Source: Tenacibaculum skagerrakense (GTDB lineage Bacteria > Bacteroidota > Bacteroidia > Flavobacteriales > Flavobacteriaceae). Taken from it: 64,000 bases of DNA. This document shows, piece after piece, positions 1 to 8,394 of the stretch (position 1 is the stretch's first letter; every line of letters starts with the position of its first letter). Below the pieces are notes generated by a model that searched no databases, was not told the DNA's origin, and saw nothing but the letters and a program-made list of their open reading frames with translations. Position numbers and translations under genes: made by a program. The DNA lies in assembly GCF_004345825.1 (NCBI RefSeq), contig NZ_SLXM01000001.1, positions 186,001 to 250,000 on the forward strand. The letters are read 5' to 3'.

Positions 1-433
1 AGTTGAGTTAGGTTTATGGAATAACGATATGAAAGAAGATATTATGCGTGCAAACGGATCTATCCAACATATCGATGTTATTCCTCAAGATTTAAAAGAG
101 TTATACAAAACAGTTTGGGAAATGAGTATGAAAGATATTATCGATATGGCACGCCATAGAGGATATTTTATCGACCAATCTCAATCGTTAAACTTATTTA
201 TGAAAGATCCTGATTTTGCGAAATTAACGTCCATGCACTTCTATGCATGGAAGAGTGGTTTAAAAACAGGAATGTATTACTTACGTACAAAATCTGCTGT
301 AAATGCAATTCAGTTTACATTATCAAAAGATACAAAAGAAGAAGACAAACCAATGAGCCCAGAAGAATTTAAGGCAATGGTTGAAGCTTCTAAAAATTCA
401 GGACCAGATGACTGTTTAATGTGTGGTTCTTAA
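1..433 (+). CDS. nrdA: Ribonucleoside-diphosphate reductase, large subunit (3' end only)
   Basis: C-terminal part of the class I ribonucleotide reductase alpha chain, which reduces ribonucleotides to deoxyribonucleotides. The frame is open from base 2, upstream of the first internal ATG at 29, so the gene enters from the left edge. Visible family features are the segment around [18 protein letters not shown], the block [19 protein letters not shown], and a C-terminal CLMCGS tail. The CxxC pair there matches the flexible-tail cysteines that re-reduce the active site in this family. A strong terminator follows the stop. Identification is firm although only about 143 residues are present. Confidence 0.95.
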   Translation, partial: VELGLWNNDMKEDIMRANGSIQHIDVIPQDLKELYKTVWEMSMKDIIDMARHRGYFIDQSQSLNLFMKDPDFAKLTSMHFYAWKSGLKTGMYYLRTKSAVNAIQFTLSKDTKEEDKPMSPEEFKAMVEASKNSGPDDCLMCGS

Positions 434-456
434 TTAGAGTTAAATTAAAAGGGAAG

Positions 457-486
457 AAAAGAGAGGTCGAAAGGCTTCTCTTTTTT
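457..486 (+). terminator. Rho-independent terminator after nrdA
   Basis: A 12-bp stem (457-468 with 473-484, two G-T wobbles) closed by a GAAA tetraloop, ending in a run of T. It sits 23 bases after the nrdA stop. Confidence 0.8.
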
Positions 487-530
487 GTTTATACTTTGTT
501 AAATATGGCGAATAAAATCGTTTAGATTAA

Positions 531-857
531 CTATCTAAATAAATAACGCATTACTAAAATAAAAATACCAACAATACTAGCTAAAGAAGAGGTAATCAAT
601 GAAATAAGTACCGTATTATCTAACTTAAAATTAATTGCTTCAGAAAATCCAGCTCCAATAATAATTAGAATAATAAATCCCGTAAAACTACTCAAAAAGA
701 TAAACGTTCTGTAGGCATATTTTTTGCGTTCTTCTCTGTCTTGAATTCTATCTGAAATTTCCTGTTGAGTAAGATTAATGTTTAAATCAATCTCATTCGC
801 ATCTATATCAGAATCACCAGACTTTTTAAGTAAATCGTCTAAATCTGAATTAAGCAC
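531..857 (-). CDS. Small two-TM membrane protein, candidate toxin partner of the Panacea protein
   Basis: A 108-residue protein starting at GTG (857). The N-terminal half is acidic and polar (DLDDLLKKSGDSDIDANEID), followed by a charged stretch (DREERKKYAYR) and two hydrophobic segments at about residues 49-72 and 81-105, ending in RYLFR. Its start overlaps the end of the upstream Panacea-domain gene by 8 bases, so the two are translationally coupled. I do not recognise a named family. Panacea (DUF4065) antitoxins are known to be paired with many unrelated toxins, some of them small and membrane-associated, so this product is a candidate toxin by position and topology only. Confidence 0.6.
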   Translation of the reverse strand: MLNSDLDDLLKKSGDSDIDANEIDLNINLTQQEISDRIQDREERKKYAYRTFIFLSSFTGFIILIIIGAGFSEAINFKLDNTVLISLITSSLASIVGIFILVMRYLFR

Positions 858-1347
858 TTTGTAAGTATTGTTTTAAGCTAGTTATAAACTTATCGTAGTA
901 TTTTTTGATAACTCTATTATCGATAACACTATTTTTACCTTGAGTATAAGCTAAACTCCATGGAGTTCCTGGCCTGTGAGTAGAAACAACCAAATCTTCG
1001 GCAGAGCTATCTTTGTATAAGTTCCAAGTTAATTGAACAATTTTTTTATCATCATCAGAAGTTAATTCTGGTTCAGAAGAATGTGCCCAATTACTATCTA
1101 GAGTTACAGATTTAGCAGTGATAGGGTCAGATTTAAAATGTTTGAATTCATGATAAATACTAGGCACAACAGGACCGTATTTCCAGGCTTCAATTTTATC
1201 ATCTTCAAAAAGGGGTCTTTCTAACAAAGCCAAAGAAAGCCCCTGAGCAATGTACATAAGTTTAGCTAACTTCATGTTAGTAATTTCTGCACTTTGTTCG
1301 TTTGAAAGTTTTATTAACTCGTTAGCTACTGAACTTGCTGTCCCCAT
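850..1347 (-). CDS. Panacea (DUF4065, SocA-like) domain protein, candidate antitoxin
   Basis: The protein has the layout of the Panacea/DUF4065 family: an N-terminal helix (ASSVANELIKLS), the core block NMKLAKLMYIAQGLSLAL, then EAWKYGPVVPSIYHEFKHF with the conserved W-x-YGPV-x-P-x-x-Y signature at about residues 55-65, and a C-terminal SLAYTQGKNSVIDN. This family includes the SocA proteolytic adaptor/antitoxin and antitoxins of diverse two-gene systems. I chose the ATG at 1347 (165 residues) rather than the TTG at 1371, because the family normally begins just before this helix. The gene overlaps the downstream two-TM protein gene by 8 bases, giving an antitoxin-first operon. Family assignment is firm; antitoxin function is inferred. 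Confidence 0.85.
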   Translation of the reverse strand: MGTASSVANELIKLSNEQSAEITNMKLAKLMYIAQGLSLALLERPLFEDDKIEAWKYGPVVPSIYHEFKHFKSDPITAKSVTLDSNWAHSSEPELTSDDDKKIVQLTWNLYKDSSAEDLVVSTHRPGTPWSLAYTQGKNSVIDNRVIKKYYDKFITSLKQYLQSA

Positions 1348-1519
1348 ACGTTCATTAATCTTGTTATACAAAATATAGACAATTTTTTTAGTTTCTCAAT
1401 TTCATTAGTACAAAACTACTATTTTAACATTAAAAATCAAATAGTTAAAATAGCAATTAACACTATAAAGTTAGTGCTTTATTCTTTTAAAACATAAGAC
1501 AATAAATAAAAAGATTAAA

Positions 1520-1527
1520 TAACTTTG
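1520..1527 (+). promoter_or_regulatory. -7 element upstream of dgt
   Basis: TAACTTTG fits the Bacteroidota sigma-A -7 consensus TAnnTTTG and lies 33 bases before the dgt start. No clear TTG -33 box is visible. Confidence 0.5.
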
Positions 1528-1559
1528 CTCTTTATTGATTTTAAGTACAAAATTAGAGA

Positions 1560-2897
1560 ATGAACTGGGAACAACTGCTTTCATTAAAGAGATTTGGAGA
1601 TACACAAAAAAGAACTAGAGCAACACAAGACGAAACACGATTAGGATTTGAGGTTGATTTTGACCGTATAATTTTTTCATCAGCGTTTAGAAGTCTACAA
1701 GATAAAACTCAGGTCATTCCATTGTCAAAAACTGATTTTGTACACACACGTTTAACACATAGTTTAGAAGTATCTGTTGTTGGAAGAACCTTAGGAAGAA
1801 GAGTCGGTAAAGTGCTTTTAGACCGTCATCCAGAGCTAAAAAACTTAGGATATACCTTTAATGATTTTGGAGCAATTGTAGCAGCAGCATGTTTAATGCA
1901 TGATATAGGTAATCCACCTTTTGGACATTCCGGAGAAAAAGCTATTGGAGAGTATTTTAAAACAGGAAGAGGTGTTAAGTATAAAGAGCAACTTACTGAT
2001 AAACAGTATCAGGATTTAGTAGATTTTGAAGGAAACGCTAACGGTTTAAAAATCGTTACCGAAAGTAAAGAAGGAACACCTGGAGGTTTACGTTTATCAT
2101 ATGCTACTTTAGGAGCCTTTATAAAATACCCTAAAGAGAGCTTACCTAAAAAACCGACAGCGCATATTTCTGATAAGAAGTACGGTTTTTTTCAATCTGA
2201 AAAAGAAACGTTTCTGGATGTTGTGGAAGACTTAGGAATGATTCAAAAGGAATCGGATAGTATTGCTTATTTCCGACATCCGTTAGCGTATTTAGTAGAA
2301 GCAGCAGACGATATTTGTTATACAATTATTGATTTTGAAGATGGTATTAATCTTGGTCTAATAGATGAAGAATATGCGTTGGAGTATATGATTAAATTAG
2401 TAAAAGATACTATTGACATCAAAAAATATCATTCACTAAAACATAAAAAAGATAGAATAAGTTATTTAAGAGCATTGGCAATTGGGGTACTAATTAACGA
2501 GGCTGTAGAAATTTTCATAGCTAATGAAGAAGATATTTTAAAAGGAAGATTTAACAAATCGTTGTTAGATAAGTGTAAGTACGAAGCTCAAATGAACGAC
2601 ATCATTAAAATAAGTATTGAAAAAATATATCGAAGCAATGATGTGATTGAAAAAGAAGTGGCTGGATATAAAATTATCGCTGATTTATTAGATGTGTTTG
2701 TTACTGCTTTGAATAACAAGTTTTATGGAAATCAATCAAATTTTGATAGATTGGTTTTAAACTTATTACCAGAAGAATATAGAACATTAAAAGAAGATCT
2801 ATACGAAAGAATTTTACAAACATGTAGCTATGTAGCAAGTCTTTCAGATGGTTATGCAATTCGTTTACACAAGAAGATTTCGGGAAATGTTATTTAA
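1560..2897 (+). CDS. dgt: Deoxyguanosinetriphosphate triphosphohydrolase-like HD protein
   Basis: A dNTP triphosphohydrolase of the HD superfamily, which cleaves dGTP (or other dNTPs) to the nucleoside and triphosphate in the cytoplasm. It starts with the typical NWEQLLSLKRFGD and RTRATQDETR segments. The FSSAFRSLQDKTQV block and HTRLTHSLEVS (first metal-binding His) follow, then the HD pair in CLMHDIGNPPFGHSGE at about residue 115, and a later EAADDICYTIIDFEDG. Length (445 residues) is normal. It stands alone with its own -7 element and is convergent with the DUF3109 gene four bases away. The proximity to nrdA (dNTP synthesis) is suggestive, but the Panacea pair lies between them. Confidence 0.93.
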   Translation: MNWEQLLSLKRFGDTQKRTRATQDETRLGFEVDFDRIIFSSAFRSLQDKTQVIPLSKTDFVHTRLTHSLEVSVVGRTLGRRVGKVLLDRHPELKNLGYTFNDFGAIVAAACLMHDIGNPPFGHSGEKAIGEYFKTGRGVKYKEQLTDKQYQDLVDFEGNANGLKIVTESKEGTPGGLRLSYATLGAFIKYPKESLPKKPTAHISDKKYGFFQSEKETFLDVVEDLGMIQKESDSIAYFRHPLAYLVEAADDICYTIIDFEDGINLGLIDEEYALEYMIKLVKDTIDIKKYHSLKHKKDRISYLRALAIGVLINEAVEIFIANEEDILKGRFNKSLLDKCKYEAQMNDIIKISIEKIYRSNDVIEKEVAGYKIIADLLDVFVTALNNKFYGNQSNFDRLVLNLLPEEYRTLKEDLYERILQTCSYVASLSDGYAIRLHKKISGNVI

Positions 2898-2901
2898 AAA
2901 A

Positions 2902-3468
2902 TTATGTACGCTCTTGCGCTAATTTTTCCAATTCCATATACCAGTTTTCACCAAACTTTCGTATCAACGCTTCTTTTACAAATTTGTAAACAGGCACCTG
3001 TAATTCTGCACCTAACGTACAAGCATCATCACAAATATCCCATTTGTGATAATTTACAGCAGAAAACTCAGAATAGTCTTTAACTCTCACAGGATATAAG
3101 TGACAAGAGACTGGTTTTTTCCAGTCTACAATTCCTTTATTATAAGCTTCTTCAATAGCACAAAGCGCAGTTCCTTTTTCATTAAAGATAACATAAGCAC
3201 ATTCAGCGTGGTTTACTAAAGGAGTTTCTAGTTCACCAAAATCACTTGTAATCCAAGTACCATTGGCTTCTATAGATTTAATTCCTTCTTCTCTTAAAAA
3301 AGGCTTTATTTTAGGATATATTTCTTCTAAAATTTTGGTTTCCTCTTTTTCTAAAGGAGCACCAGCTTCTCCTTCTACACAACAAATTCCTTTGCATGCA
3401 GATAAATTACACACAAACTCTTTTTCGATGATATCTTCTGAAACGATTGTTTTTCCTAATTGAAACAT
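2902..3468 (-). CDS. DUF3109 family cysteine-rich protein
   Basis: A 188-residue soluble protein of the DUF3109 family, with no signal peptide. It carries clustered cysteines: CNLSACKGICCVEGEAGAP near residue 20, AECAYVIF and CAIEEAY in the middle, then SCHLYPVRV and WDICDDAC. The CxxxCxxxCC arrangement resembles the YkgJ-type zinc/iron-chelating family, so metal or Fe-S binding is plausible but not shown. The -7 element lies 5 bases from the ATG, so the mRNA is probably leaderless or nearly so. The gene is divergent from marC. Confidence 0.8.
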   Translation of the reverse strand: MFQLGKTIVSEDIIEKEFVCNLSACKGICCVEGEAGAPLEKEETKILEEIYPKIKPFLREEGIKSIEANGTWITSDFGELETPLVNHAECAYVIFNEKGTALCAIEEAYNKGIVDWKKPVSCHLYPVRVKDYSEFSAVNYHKWDICDDACTLGAELQVPVYKFVKEALIRKFGENWYMELEKLAQERT

Positions 3469-3472
3469 GATG

Positions 3473-3480
3473 CAAAAATA
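3473..3480 (-). promoter_or_regulatory. -7 element of the DUF3109 gene
   Basis: On the minus strand this reads TATTTTTG (TAnnTTTG consensus), only 4 bases upstream of the start codon, which implies a leaderless transcript. Confidence 0.5.
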
Positions 3481-3514
3481 AAGTTATTTTTATTACATTT
3501 AGTTTAATTAACTA

Positions 3515-3522
3515 TACTTTTG
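3515..3522 (+). promoter_or_regulatory. -7 element of marC
   Basis: TACTTTTG fits the TAnnTTTG consensus, 29 bases before the marC ATG, in the divergent gap shared with the DUF3109 gene. Confidence 0.5.
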
Positions 3523-3551
3523 CTAAGTATTAATTCAAAAATTAACTAGAG

Positions 3552-4133
3552 ATGAATCTTAATTTTAATGAAATATTCACTGCTTTTATGGTGCTTTTTG
3601 CAGTAATTGATATTGTGGGAAATATTCCTATTGTTATTGACTTACGAAATAAAGTTGGTCATATTCAATCAGAAAAAGCTTCAGTTATTGCTGGTTTTAT
3701 TATGATTTTGTTTCTCTTTGTTGGTCAGCGTTTATTAAACATTATTGGAATTGACGTAAACTCTTTCGCAGTTGCAGGTTCTTTTATTCTCTTTTTTATT
3801 GCACTCGAAATGATTTTAGGAATTACGTTGTATAAAGAAGACGAAGATCAAGCATTAAACGCTACTGTTTTCCCTTTAGCTTTTCCTTTAATTGCTGGTC
3901 CAGGTAGTTTAACAACGTTGTTATCATTAAGAGCTGAGTTTGATTTGATGAATATTATTATAGCAGTTCTTTTAAATGTTATAGTAATATATATTGTTTT
4001 AAAAACATCATCAAAAATCGAAAAGATGATTGGAAAAAACGGAATTGCTATCATTAGAAAAGTTTTTGGAGTAGTACTTCTTGCAATTGCTGTTAAATTA
4101 TTTGCTGCAAATATTAAAATGTTATTAGCGTAA
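3552..4133 (+). CDS. MarC family integral membrane protein
   Basis: A 193-residue inner-membrane protein of the MarC family (UPF0056). About six hydrophobic helices are visible. Family marks are FAVIDIVGNIPIV in the first helix, a glycine-containing block ITLYKEDEDQALNATVFPLAFPLIAGPGSLTT-type region (residues about 91-120, with P-x-x-x-P-L-I-A-G-P-G), and the C-terminal VFGVVLLAIAVKLFAANI. The molecular function of MarC proteins is not established; an old link to multiple antibiotic resistance has been withdrawn. The stop codon overlaps the start of the next gene (TAATG), so the two are probably co-expressed. Confidence 0.88.
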   Translation: MNLNFNEIFTAFMVLFAVIDIVGNIPIVIDLRNKVGHIQSEKASVIAGFIMILFLFVGQRLLNIIGIDVNSFAVAGSFILFFIALEMILGITLYKEDEDQALNATVFPLAFPLIAGPGSLTTLLSLRAEFDLMNIIIAVLLNVIVIYIVLKTSSKIEKMIGKNGIAIIRKVFGVVLLAIAVKLFAANIKMLLA

Positions 4134-4747
4134 TGGTATTTGATACATTGATTGTTGGGGGAGGTGTTGCAGGTATGCAATGTGCTTTGGTATTAGGTTC
4201 TGCAAAAGACAAACCCTATGCTCAAGATAAAACTGTTGGAATCATTATGCATCAAAGAGCTTCGCATTTACAAGATGCATTGTTCAATAATGTACTTGGT
4301 TTACCGGCAGGAACTTTAGGTAAAGATATTTTATCTGAAGGAAAACAGCAGTTAACAGATGTATATTCGCATGTACATCAAATTGATAATGAAAAAGTAA
4401 CAGCTGTTCTAGATGATGAATTAGGATATAAGGTGATAACCAACAAAAATGAATACACAACAAAAAATGTTGTTATTGCACTTAACTACTCAAAACCGTT
4501 TACTATTGCTGGATTAGAACAATATATAGAAAGACATTCGAGAGCAAATCCAATGAAAGATAGGATACAGCTTCGTAATTTTAATCATTTGATTAAAGAA
4601 GGCTTGTATTGTTGTGGAACAATTGCTGGATGGAGAAGTCAATTTGCTATTGCTGCAGGAAGTGGCGCAAGTGTAGCAACTGATATACTAACATTGTGGA
4701 ACGATAATATATCAACTAAAGTACACGATAAAGTAAAAGCTGAGTAA
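4133..4747 (+). CDS. Short thioredoxin-reductase-like FAD protein
   Basis: A 204-residue flavoprotein-like chain. The N-terminus has a dinucleotide-binding fingerprint (DTLIVGGGVAGMQCAL, glycines at residues 9-11 and 14). Near the C-terminus GLYCCGTIAGWRSQFAIAAGSGASVATDIL resembles the second FAD-binding block of the thioredoxin reductase/AhpF family. At about 200 residues it lacks the whole NADPH-binding domain, and no redox CxxC is present (there is only an adjacent CC). It is therefore either a degenerate flavoprotein or one with its own reductant. It overlaps marC by one base and ends in a palindromic terminator, so it is expressed as marC's partner. The substrate is unknown. Confidence 0.75.
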   Translation: MVFDTLIVGGGVAGMQCALVLGSAKDKPYAQDKTVGIIMHQRASHLQDALFNNVLGLPAGTLGKDILSEGKQQLTDVYSHVHQIDNEKVTAVLDDELGYKVITNKNEYTTKNVVIALNYSKPFTIAGLEQYIERHSRANPMKDRIQLRNFNHLIKEGLYCCGTIAGWRSQFAIAAGSGASVATDILTLWNDNISTKVHDKVKAE

Positions 4748-4762
4748 ATTTACTCAGCTTTT
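4735..4762 (+). terminator. Perfect palindromic terminator over the stop codon
   Basis: A perfect 28-base palindrome with AAAAGCTGAGTAAA as its left arm. It overlaps the stop of the flavoprotein gene and ends in TTTT. Without a loop the inner pairs must open, but the GCTGAGT stem is sound. Confidence 0.7.
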
Positions 4763-4911
4763 GTATTTTGGTTAGACAAAACCACTTCATTCCCCCGAAA
4801 AAAAGGTTTACTAAACCGGTCCAAAAGTACTATAGTTTACAGCCGACTTATTTTGCAAATACCATAAACGCTAACATTAGAGAATAAGCGATATAAACTG
4901 GGGAATAAACG

Positions 4912-4943
4912 AAAAAAAACCATCATAATCTATGATGGTTTTT
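4912..4943 (-). terminator. Terminator of the 109-residue secreted protein gene
   Basis: A 10-bp stem (4918-4927 with 4931-4940, loop ATC) flanked by A and T runs. It lies directly downstream of the minus-strand gene and could work in both directions. The rest of 4763-4911 holds nothing I can identify. Confidence 0.75.
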
Positions 4944-4970
4944 CAATATATATTTGTTAAGTGTAAACTA

Positions 4971-5300
4971 TTAAGCTCTAACTAATTTTAAAGGCATTTT
5001 GTAAACTTTTCCTTTAACGATAAACTTGTTAGTAATTGAACGATAGTTTAATTTATTCTTTACAAATGTTTCTACATCTGAATTTTCAGTGTTAACAGTT
5101 AATACGATAACTTCACCTTTACTGTTAATCATAAATTCAACTTCAGCTGTTAACTCTTGATTAAATTGAAAATTAGCCTTTCCTAATAATTTAATAATTT
5201 CAGTTCTGATCTCAGACTTAACTACTTCAGCTGGTCTTGAGTTGTTAGCAAATATTGTAGTGCTTACTGTGATTGCTAATAATAAAAATAACTTTTTCAT
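4971..5300 (-). CDS. Small secreted protein, possibly TonB C-terminal-like
   Basis: A 109-residue protein with a clear signal peptide (MKKLFLLLAITVSTTIFAN, cleavage near residue 19). The mature part contains AEVEFMINSKGEVIVLTVNTENSDVETFVKNKLNY. The pattern of a beta strand, a G-E turn, a second strand and a helix resembles the short TonB/energy-transducer C-terminal-like domains common in secreted Bacteroidota proteins. It has no TM anchor or proline-rich linker, so it is not a TonB. It is a single gene between its own terminator and a 340-base non-coding gap. Function is unknown. Confidence 0.75.
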   Translation of the reverse strand: MKKLFLLLAITVSTTIFANNSRPAEVVKSEIRTEIIKLLGKANFQFNQELTAEVEFMINSKGEVIVLTVNTENSDVETFVKNKLNYRSITNKFIVKGKVYKMPLKLVRA

Positions 5301-5640
5301 CTTAATGGTATTTTATTGTTTTGGGTTTGTTTTTTTGTTTATTAATTACATGCCAAAAGTACCACCAACTACCTTATTATTGACTATTAAAAATGTTAAT
5401 AAATCGTCTCATTTTTGATGTTTTTTGTTAAAGTTCTCTAAAAGTTTACAATTCATAAACATTGAATTTTTATCAATAAAAACACGTTTATATTAATAAT
5501 AAAATACTAAAAATAACCACAAAAGCCTTTTTAATATCATATGTTCAATATAAAAAATGTGAAAAATTCAAAAAATGCAGTTAATATAAGGTTAGAATTG
5601 CCAAAAAAATGGACGTCAGATTTTGGTTTTAATGAAGAAA
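5301..5640. other. Non-coding AT-rich gap of 340 bases
   Basis: No ORF on either strand looks real here. At 5354-5361 the minus strand reads TACTTTTG, a possible -7 element for the secreted-protein gene ending at 4971. The remaining bases are AT-rich without a convincing hairpin, terminator or repeat. Confidence 0.6.
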
Positions 5641-6330
5641 TTATTGATTGTTTTTGGGATTGAATTTTTTGATAAATTCCTGTTTAAAAGTTCTCCCAAT
5701 GGGAATCTTATTTATACCTATATATATATCATTTCCGGCGAGCTTATCAATCTGATGTACATTAATGATATACGATTTATGAACCTGAATGAAGTTTTCT
5801 GTTAGTTTGGTACTCCAATTTTTTAAGGAGTCTATAAAAACATATTTTTTGTGCTTGGTAACAAACGTTAAGTAATTACGATCAGACTCAATATAAAGTA
5901 CGTCATCTAAATTTACTTTATGTAATGTTTTATCAATATTCAAAAAAATATTGTTTGAGCTTTTCGCTTGTGTAATACTTATTGCTTTTTCAACTTTTTG
6001 AATAGCTTTCAAAAATCGATCAAAAGAAAAAGGTTTTACCAAATAATCTACAATGGTATCAAGTTCAAAACTCTCAACGGCAAATTTTGGATAAGCTGTA
6101 GTTATAATAACTTGTGGAGGATTCTTTACCGTTTTAATAAAATCAATTCCTAAGATATCTGGAAGATTAATATCTAAGAAAATAAAATCCACAGTATGTT
6201 CATTTAAATACTCCTTCGCGTCATTAGCTGTTTGAAAAGTTCCAACTAATTGTAGGGTTGGAACTTTACTAATGAATATCTTCAAAAGATTTTGTGCTGG
6301 TATTTCATCTTCAAGTATGATACAATTCAT
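5641..6330 (-). CDS. LytTR-type response regulator
   Basis: A 229-residue response regulator with an N-terminal receiver domain and a C-terminal LytTR DNA-binding domain. In the receiver, acidic residues are in IILEDE, the phospho-acceptor is Asp53 in FIFLDINLPD, and the later TTAY and LVKPFS motifs are present. The LytTR part shows VLYIESDRNYLTFVT, then FIQVHKSYIINVHQID and IPIGRTFKQEFIKKF. It is cytoplasmic and controls transcription. Its ATG overlaps the stop of the upstream kinase gene by one base (TAATG), a classic cognate arrangement. No target sites could be identified. Confidence 0.93.
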   Translation of the reverse strand: MNCIILEDEIPAQNLLKIFISKVPTLQLVGTFQTANDAKEYLNEHTVDFIFLDINLPDILGIDFIKTVKNPPQVIITTAYPKFAVESFELDTIVDYLVKPFSFDRFLKAIQKVEKAISITQAKSSNNIFLNIDKTLHKVNLDDVLYIESDRNYLTFVTKHKKYVFIDSLKNWSTKLTENFIQVHKSYIINVHQIDKLAGNDIYIGINKIPIGRTFKQEFIKKFNPKNNQ

Positions 6331-7301
6331 TAGATTAAATTTAAACGTAATGTCACAGTAAAAGTATTCTTTTCAAGAACATTCAATAGATAGTTATCAT
6401 AATATAAAAGTTCTAACCTCTTTTTCAAATTTGAAAGACCGATAGACTCATAATCGTTTTCTTTACTTGTGGATGAAATTTCATTTTGAATAAAACATTC
6501 TAAAACATCTCCAGAAACACTAATCTTAATTTTTATCTTACTATTAGGTGGACTATGTTTAAATGCGTTTTCAATAATGGTAATTAATAAAAGCGGCGCA
6601 ATTTTATGCTCAAATGAATCTATAGAAGTATCATATAAAACTTCTTTTATTCCTTGAGTTCTTATTTTCTGAAAGTCAATATAATTATCAATGTACTGTA
6701 TTTCCTTTTCTAACGATATGTAATCTTCTGTACTTTCATATAATACATGCTTAAGATTATCTGAAAGTTTTAAAATTAGATCAGGAGTTTGCTCAGGTTT
6801 TTCAATAGAATACGAATAAACAGTATTTAAATTATTAAACAATACATGTGGATTAATTTGAGATTTAAGAAATTTCAATTCTAATTCTGAGCGTTCTTTA
6901 AGAGCGTTTTCGATTTCTTCTTCTCGTTCTAAATACTTAAAAAGCATCCATATAAATGAGAAAAAAATCAAAGGAACAATAGTTTGCCATAAATAATCGC
7001 TCAAACATTTCATAAAAGAGCAGCCACATTTTGTAAATACATTACAATATAACTGAGTAGCCAAAAATGAAATTAAAATGAATAGTACAGCATATAAAAC
7101 ATATTGCCTACGTTTTACAAAAAAAGGTAGAATGATAAAGTTATTAGTGTAAACAATAATCACTAAAATAGAAAGGTATTGTAAAAAAGGATTTTCAGAC
7201 CAATAATATTCCGAAAAAACGAATAGCGATACAAACGTAAATAGTAACCAAAATAAAAGGTGTACTAAAATTTGTGAAATATGTTTTTTAATAAATTCCA
7301 T
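6330..7301 (-). CDS. LytS/YehU-type sensor histidine kinase
   Basis: A 323-residue membrane kinase. Four hydrophobic segments occupy about residues 10-30, 40-60, 67-85 and 107-125. A short coiled-coil linker (LEREEEIENALKERSELELKFLKSQ) leads to the His_kinase domain, with His152 in QINPHVLFNNLN. This is the INPHFLFN motif with Phe replaced by Val. An ATP-binding block IIENAFKHSPPNSKI and a G-box SIGLSNLKKRLELLY complete it. No extracellular sensor domain is visible, and the cysteines at 86, 92, 94 and 99 lie in one loop between TM segments. It pairs with the overlapping LytTR regulator. Confidence 0.93.
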   Translation of the reverse strand: MEFIKKHISQILVHLLFWLLFTFVSLFVFSEYYWSENPFLQYLSILVIIVYTNNFIILPFFVKRRQYVLYAVLFILISFLATQLYCNVFTKCGCSFMKCLSDYLWQTIVPLIFFSFIWMLFKYLEREEEIENALKERSELELKFLKSQINPHVLFNNLNTVYSYSIEKPEQTPDLILKLSDNLKHVLYESTEDYISLEKEIQYIDNYIDFQKIRTQGIKEVLYDTSIDSFEHKIAPLLLITIIENAFKHSPPNSKIKIKISVSGDVLECFIQNEISSTSKENDYESIGLSNLKKRLELLYYDNYLLNVLEKNTFTVTLRLNLI

Positions 7302-7462
7302 TATAGCACATGAAAATACATAATTATTAGTTTTGGATACTAAAGCAAAGTACGAAATACCTAGATAAGCTTACCAACTACACAAGTAACTTCATAATAA
7401 TCCATTGGTACTTTTTTCAAAGTAGCATGTAAAGATATTTTTTCCACCTACTATTTACAGTG

Positions 7463-7470
7463 TACTTTCG
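7463..7470 (+). promoter_or_regulatory. Candidate -7 element of the thioredoxin/TPR gene
   Basis: TACTTTCG (TAnnTTTG with one change), 26 bases before the ATG at 7497. Confidence 0.4.
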
Positions 7471-7496
7471 AATCATCAACTAATAATAAGATACTT

Positions 7497-8378
7497 ATGA
7501 TACGTTTTTTATTGATAATACTTTTATACTGTTTTAGTCCAATTTGTAATGCTCAAATTAACACCATTATTTCTGATGAAAATGGACAGAATATGCTATT
7601 AGGTAAGGTAACTAAAGAAGGGTTTAATAAGAAAGACTTTTCTTGGTTTGAGTATAACTATGATGAATACATAACGAATAATAAGATTAGTAAACTGTTA
7701 AAAGAGAAACTTAAAGAGTATAAGATAAAAGTATTCTTTGGTTCTTGGTGTGGAGATAGCAAACGAAACGTTCCTATATTTTATAAAGTTTTAGAAGAAG
7801 CAAAATTTCCGATGGAGAATTTAGAGGTTATTGCTGTAGATGTAAAAAAGGAAGCCTATAAACAATCGCCAAATGGAGAAGAAAAAGGATTAAATATTCA
7901 TCGTGTTCCTACATTCATTCTTTATAAAGAAGGTAACGAAGTCAACAGAATTGTAGAATATCCAAAAGAAACCTTTGAACGTGATTTATTAAAAATAGTA
8001 AATACTGAAAAGTATACTCCGAAATATGCTGCAGTTACTTTTTTAGAGAAGCTTCTTCAGAACCCAATAGATAGTGTACAAAAAATGGAAGATCAATTAA
8101 TTGCTTACCTACCAGAAATAACTGAAGGAGCAAAAGAATTGAATACGTATGGTTTTGTAAAATTAAGAGCAAAAGAGTTCGATAAAGCCGAATATATTTT
8201 CAAATTGAACACGAAGTTATATCCGAATAATTATGCTACCTATAGTAGCTTGGGAACACTGTATTACGAGCAAAAGAGATACAAAGAAGCTTTAGAACTA
8301 TTATACAAGTCACTCAGTTTAAATTCTAAGAATAAAAAAGCTAAAGAACTAATTGAAGAAATACATAAGAGTTTATAA
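7497..8378 (+). CDS. Secreted thioredoxin-fold protein with C-terminal TPR repeats
   Basis: A 293-residue exported protein. The signal peptide covers residues 1-19 (ending FSPICNAQ). A thioredoxin-like fold follows, with the active-site position in VFFGSWCGDSKRNVP and the cis-proline segment HRVPTFILYKEG. The usual CxxC is CGDS here, so only one active-site cysteine remains. That suggests a disulfide isomerase/reductase that cannot cycle alone, or a binding role. The last third carries helical TPR-like repeats (YGFVKLRAKEFDKAEYIFKL, then YSSLGTLYYEQKRYKEALELL). It probably acts in the periplasm and is followed 16 bases later by a DUF1573 gene, so an operon is likely. Confidence 0.82.
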   Translation: MIRFLLIILLYCFSPICNAQINTIISDENGQNMLLGKVTKEGFNKKDFSWFEYNYDEYITNNKISKLLKEKLKEYKIKVFFGSWCGDSKRNVPIFYKVLEEAKFPMENLEVIAVDVKKEAYKQSPNGEEKGLNIHRVPTFILYKEGNEVNRIVEYPKETFERDLLKIVNTEKYTPKYAAVTFLEKLLQNPIDSVQKMEDQLIAYLPEITEGAKELNTYGFVKLRAKEFDKAEYIFKLNTKLYPNNYATYSSLGTLYYEQKRYKEALELLYKSLSLNSKNKKAKELIEEIHKSL

Positions 8379-8394
8379 TTTAAAATTAAAGGAT

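Noticed and set aside
3848..4180. A 110-codon minus-strand frame opposite marC
   Set aside because: Antisense shadow of a conserved membrane protein; no promoter or start context.
4763..4911. Riboswitch or small RNA between the two terminators
   Set aside because: No stable stem series or known aptamer pattern is visible in these 150 bases.
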